DNA from: Alkaliphilus hydrothermalis
Lineage (GTDB): Bacteria > Bacillota > Clostridia > Peptostreptococcales > Natronincolaceae
NCBI RefSeq assembly: GCF_016908555.1
Contig: NZ_JAFBEE010000010.1
Location: forward strand, 45,070 to 109,069
Length of the DNA stretch: 64,000 nt
Reading direction: 5' to 3'
Made by a program: the position numbers and the translations under genes. Positions 60,707 through 64,000 of this stretch are shown one piece after another. Below the pieces are notes generated by a model. That model ran no database searches, was not told the origin of the DNA, and was given only the letters and a program-made list of their open reading frames with translations. Each line of letters starts with the position of its first letter. The first letter of the stretch is position 1.

Positions 60707-61028
60707 GTATATTCGCCTCCTTAAAATTCATTTCTTTTTATAATTACGAAAATTCATATTTAATATACCACAAAATAAAATAAAAGTATATCCTGAAAAG
60801 GAAATTTTTAAATAAAAAGGATGTTTCTAATGTTTATAAGAGGGATGAGCAGAAGCTTAATGTGTAATATATTATCCACTACAACACTGAAGTTAATTAA
60901 TATTATCAATTGATATAATTAATCATAACAAATAATTAGATAAACATTGAAAAAATAAGAGTTTACAAAACATAAATACCAACATATAATGGGAATTATA
61001 ATATCAATTGAAAAATGGGGGCGTTTAT
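60707..61028. other. AT-rich intergenic region with repeated palindrome
   Basis: No gene is seen. TATCAATTGATA (60904-60915) is a perfect 12-bp palindrome. A near copy, ATATCAATTGA, is at 61001-61011, just before the CDF gene, so this may be an operator pair. No known consensus was recognised. Confidence 0.35.
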
Positions 61029-61976
61029 ATGTCTGTAAATCAAAATCAGATAACAGTAAATAAAAAATTAAATAAAGTACTTATCATGACGATACTGATT
61101 AACTTAGTTTTGGTAGTAATGAAAGTGGGGGCAGGACTATTATCAAATAGTAAGGGACTGATTGCCGATGGAATTCATTCTGGCTCTGATGTAATTACGA
61201 CTATCGGAGTATTGGTGGCAATGTATATGGCAAAGAAACCCAGGGATGAGAAACATCCTTATGGTCATGAGAAAATTGAAACAGTAGTCACATTTCTATT
61301 AGCAATTGTTTTATTGATAGTAGGATTTAATACTGGCGTTAGTTCTTTTTGGGCACTAATAAATAAAGAGGTAGTTCAAGTTGGAGCATTTGCTTACATC
61401 GCAGCAATAGCTTCGATTATTTTGAAGGAATTTCAGTACCAGATTACTATTAAGATTGCAAATGATATTAATAGTGATGCTTTAAGGGCAGATGCTTGGC
61501 ATCATCGGTCTGATGCTTTGTCCTCAATAGCTGCACTAATGGGGTTAATTGGAGCTTACTTAGGCTGGATGCGACTGGACTCGATTATGGGAATTGTTGT
61601 TTCATTGATTGTTATCAAGGTGGGTGTAGAGATTCTTATTGAAAGTTTTCATGGATTGATAGATGTTTCCATTAATGAGACGGAACTTGAAAGTATAAAA
61701 AAATCAATCATGTCTTTGGGAGAGATTCACCACATTAATGACATTAGAACAAGAAAGCACGGGTCGGTAGTATTTGTTGATGTGAAGATTTGTGTTGATC
61801 CCTATATGGAAATCCATAAAGGCCATGATATTTCAGACAAGATAGAAGAAATTATTAAGGGAAAAATAAAGCACCTAGAGGATGTCATTGTACATTTAGA
61901 CCCATGCCTGGTGGAAAATAAGCAAAATGTGGAAAGTAAAAAAGTATGTAGAAATGACCACTGTAAAATGTTATAG
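61029..61976 (+). CDS. Cation diffusion facilitator family metal transporter
   Basis: A 315-aa proton-coupled divalent-metal exporter (Zn/Fe/Mn class). Six membrane helices carry the paired sites: IADGIHSGSDVI in TM2 and ADAWHHRSDALSS in TM5. The cytoplasmic domain contains HHINDIRTRKHG, and the C-terminus ends CRNDHCKML, an extra Cys/His cluster. ATG 61029 follows GGGGGCG; the frame opens earlier at 61008. The metal is inferred only. Confidence 0.92.
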   Translation: MSVNQNQITVNKKLNKVLIMTILINLVLVVMKVGAGLLSNSKGLIADGIHSGSDVITTIGVLVAMYMAKKPRDEKHPYGHEKIETVVTFLLAIVLLIVGFNTGVSSFWALINKEVVQVGAFAYIAAIASIILKEFQYQITIKIANDINSDALRADAWHHRSDALSSIAALMGLIGAYLGWMRLDSIMGIVVSLIVIKVGVEILIESFHGLIDVSINETELESIKKSIMSLGEIHHINDIRTRKHGSVVFVDVKICVDPYMEIHKGHDISDKIEEIIKGKIKHLEDVIVHLDPCLVENKQNVESKKVCRNDHCKML

Positions 61977-62029
61977 TAGAAATGTCGGTTATTTGTTGTA
62001 AAGTTTTGGTTAATTCTATGTTAAAAAAC

Positions 62030-62068
62030 TTAACACAGAATTAACAATTGCTTAACAAACAATTAACT
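62030..62068 (+). promoter_or_regulatory. PHO box: four TTAAC(A/T) repeats at 11-bp spacing
   Basis: TTAACA at 62030, 62041 and 62052, and TTAACT at 62063, are exactly one helical turn apart with 5-bp spacers. This is the PhoP-P target described in Bacillus. A TAAAAT -10 lies at 62094-62099. The gene served is a phosphate transporter. Confidence 0.82.
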
Positions 62069-62142
62069 AAAGACGCATTGAAAAAAAGTAAGATAAAATG
62101 GTGTCAAAAAGCCTTTAACATTTATGAGGGAGGAAATACAAA

Positions 62143-63765
62143 ATGGAACCAATGGAAATTATTTTTACATTATTAGGTGGATTAGGTCTGTTCCTGTATG
62201 GTATGAATGTCATGAGTACAGGGCTTCAGAAGGCTGCTGGGGACAAGCTAAAATCAATTATTAGCTTATTAACCAACAATCGTGTTATGGGGGTAATTGT
62301 AGGAGCCATCGTAACTGCCATCGTACAAAGTAGTAGTGCTACGACGGTAATGGTTGTAGGTTTCGTAAATGCTGGTATGATGAAGCTTACCCAAGCGGTA
62401 GGGGTAATCATGGGGGCAAATATTGGAACGACCATTACTGCTCAGATTATTACTTTCAAACTTACAGAGTATGCTCCCATCATTGTAGGGATAGCAGTAG
62501 GAATATGGTTGTTTACCGAAAATAGAAAGTTAAAGCAAATTGCAGAGGCTTTTATTGGATTTGGTATTCTATTTATCGGTATGGACTTTATGGGGGATGC
62601 CCTTAAACCGTTAAAAGGATCACCTGTATTTAGAGATTTATTAATTAGCTTTGGTGAGCATCAATCATTAGGTATTTTAGCTGGATTTGCCATCACAGTA
62701 GCAGTACAAAGTAGTAGTGCCTCCACAGGGATCCTTTTAGCCCTAGCAATTGAAGGATTAATTCCGATAGAAGCAGGATTGCCAATTTTGTTTGGTATTA
62801 ATATTGGGACAACCATTACAGCTGTTTTATCCAGTATTGGTGCTAACCGTACTGCCAAGAGGGCAGCGGCAATTCATGTTATGTTCAATTTAGCAGGTAC
62901 GCTATTGTTCATATTCCTTCTTCAAAAACCTTTATTTGATATTATTGGAAGGCTAAGTCCTGGGGATATTCCAAGACAGATTGCAAATGCCCACACTATA
63001 TTCAATGTTACAAGCACACTGATATTCTTACCTTTTGCTGGGATATTTGTAAAATTATCTAAAAAGATTATTCCGGGTGATGAAGAGATTTCTCAAGGAA
63101 TTAAATATATCGATGATCGTATCTTAGAGACACCATCCATCGCTTTAGGAAGTGCCATAAAAGAAACCCTTCATATGGGTAACGTAGCTAAAGATTCATT
63201 AGAAAATGCATTAGCAGGTTTCTTTGATGAAAAGCAAAAAAATGTTGACGAATGCTTTAGAAAAGAAAAGATTGTAAATGATCTTGAAAGAGATTTAGCA
63301 TCCTTCTTAGTAAAACTATCAAACACAAATATTTCAAATAAGAACCGTGAAACAGTTGATGGTTTAATTAACACAATCAATGACATCGAAAGGGTTGGAG
63401 ACCATGCAGAAAACATTGCAGAACTAGCCCAATATAAGATAGACAATAAGCTTCCCTTCTCTGAAAAGGCTATCGGAGAGCTTAAAGAGATGGTAGAAAT
63501 AGTTATGAAAAGCTACACAACTGCCTTAACTGCAATGAGTAACCTAGATGGTAGTCTAGCCATGAAGGTAGTAGAGTTAGAAGGTAAAGTAGACTTGATG
63601 GAAAAATCTTTAAGAGCTAGTCATATTGGGCGCTTAAGTAGCCAACAGTGTCAAACAAGCTCAGGGATAATTTTCTTAGATCTTATCAGTAACCTCGAAA
63701 GAATCAGCGATCACTCATCGAATATTGCTATGGCAGTAATGGATGAGCTTAAAAAGAAAGCCTAG
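62143..63765 (+). CDS. Na+/phosphate cotransporter with PhoU-like domain (NptA-type)
   Basis: A 540-aa protein. Residues about 1-310 form the Na/Pi cotransporter (PF02690-type) with two inverted QSSSATT motifs: VQSSSATTVMVVG and VQSSSASTGILLAL. Residues about 330-540 form a PhoU-like helical domain (NTINDIERVGDHAENIAEL; LISNLERISDHSSNIA). It imports phosphate with Na+, and the PhoU tail may monitor flux. GGGAGGAAAT precedes ATG 62143. The PHO box upstream predicts phosphate-starvation induction. Confidence 0.94.
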   Translation: MEPMEIIFTLLGGLGLFLYGMNVMSTGLQKAAGDKLKSIISLLTNNRVMGVIVGAIVTAIVQSSSATTVMVVGFVNAGMMKLTQAVGVIMGANIGTTITAQIITFKLTEYAPIIVGIAVGIWLFTENRKLKQIAEAFIGFGILFIGMDFMGDALKPLKGSPVFRDLLISFGEHQSLGILAGFAITVAVQSSSASTGILLALAIEGLIPIEAGLPILFGINIGTTITAVLSSIGANRTAKRAAAIHVMFNLAGTLLFIFLLQKPLFDIIGRLSPGDIPRQIANAHTIFNVTSTLIFLPFAGIFVKLSKKIIPGDEEISQGIKYIDDRILETPSIALGSAIKETLHMGNVAKDSLENALAGFFDEKQKNVDECFRKEKIVNDLERDLASFLVKLSNTNISNKNRETVDGLINTINDIERVGDHAENIAELAQYKIDNKLPFSEKAIGELKEMVEIVMKSYTTALTAMSNLDGSLAMKVVELEGKVDLMEKSLRASHIGRLSSQQCQTSSGIIFLDLISNLERISDHSSNIAMAVMDELKKKA

Positions 63766-63891
63766 TAGACTGCTGAAAAGCCATCATCTTCGGCGTCACT
63801 GCAAAGAACTAGCATCCTTGCGTATTACTACATACGCGGCGGTCGCTAGTTCTTTTTGTTCCTTGAATCTAATAACTTTTGAGCAGTCTAC
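63765..63891 (+). repeat. MITE-like palindromic element, copy 2, complete
   Basis: Terminal inverted repeats GTAGACTGCTGAAAAG (63765-63780) and CTTTTGAGCAGTCTAC (63876-63891) match 15 of 16. Inside is a hairpin AAGAACTAGC/GCTAGTTCTTTTT with inner GCGTAT/ATACGC. The element's first G is the last base of the transporter stop codon, and the hairpin with T tail can end that transcript. Confidence 0.88.
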
Positions 63892-64000
63892 GTCTGTTGA
63901 AAAGTCATCATCTTCGGCGTCACTGCAAAGAACTAGCATCCTTGCGTATTACTACATACGCGGCGGTCGCTAGTTCTTTTTGTTCCTTGAATCTAATAAC
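63892..64000 (+). repeat. MITE-like palindromic element, copy 3, cut by window edge
   Basis: Bases 63906-64000 repeat 63782-63876 without a difference I can see, 124 bp apart. The copy begins GTCTGTTGAAAAG, as copy 1 does. Confidence 0.88.

Overview
The window is one contiguous stretch of a low-GC, anaerobic, spore-forming Clostridia chromosome. The gene content resembles Alkaliphilus and its relatives; that placement is inferred from gene content alone. Supporting traits are an alpha/beta-type SASP, clostridial 2-oxoacid:ferredoxin oxidoreductase, rubredoxin, a prismane-associated DUF1858 protein, Fe-S activases, strong AGGAGG ribosome binding sites with frequent GTG/TTG starts, and two genes that read through in-frame TGA codons as selenocysteine. 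No tRNA, rRNA, phage, transposase or CRISPR array was seen.

Layout. 1-9 kb: 3' part of ileS, a Memo-like/AMMECR1 fusion, a LacI regulator broken by one nonsense codon, a BsuPI-domain protein, and a PII-like protein followed by two CPA2 antiporters. 9-18.6 kb: a proteostasis block (tig-clpP-clpX, lonB, lon-ysxC) interrupted by an inverted pair of short chromate transporters. 18.6-25.8 kb: EamA exporter, rubredoxin, YczE-like protein, pyrBI behind a double PyrR leader, a TPR-fused ADP-ribosylglycohydrolase, and an MFS transporter. 26-32 kb: GGDEF protein, cardiolipin synthase, and a three-gene 2-hydroxyacyl-CoA-dehydratase-activase-like operon. 32-40 kb: a redox and metal region with DUF1858, DUF1622, a Crp/Fnr regulator, ArsR plus a Sec-containing Zn/Cd-type ATPase, a NapH-like Fe-S membrane protein with a CsoR-family regulator, and a Sec-containing glutaredoxin. 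40-46 kb: CAP-domain lipoprotein, an H-NOX chemoreceptor with an O2-type heme pocket, and korAB. 46-52 kb: T-box-controlled trpS, SASP, DUF881, a c-di-AMP riboswitch before a frameshifted cell-wall hydrolase, MgtC-like protein and trmB. 52-58 kb: DegV, MFS, and a pantothenate operon (PanG-like, panB, panC, panD) behind a structured leader. 58-64 kb: HAD phosphatase, CopZ-like Cys protein, Asp23 protein, a Met-rich hexapeptide-repeat protein, acpP, a CDF transporter, a Na/Pi cotransporter behind a four-repeat PHO box, and three copies of a MITE-like palindromic element.

Regulatory RNA and sites are unusually rich: tandem PyrR elements, a Trp T-box with a perfect sigma-A promoter, a ydaO-type c-di-AMP riboswitch, two SECIS hairpins, a candidate pan leader, a PHO box, and candidate ArsR, CsoR and HcpR-like operators. 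The most notable items are the selenocysteine metal ATPase, the selenocysteine glutaredoxin, the H-NOX receptor, the PyrR double leader, the c-di-AMP riboswitch/broken hydrolase pair, and the Met-rich repeat protein.
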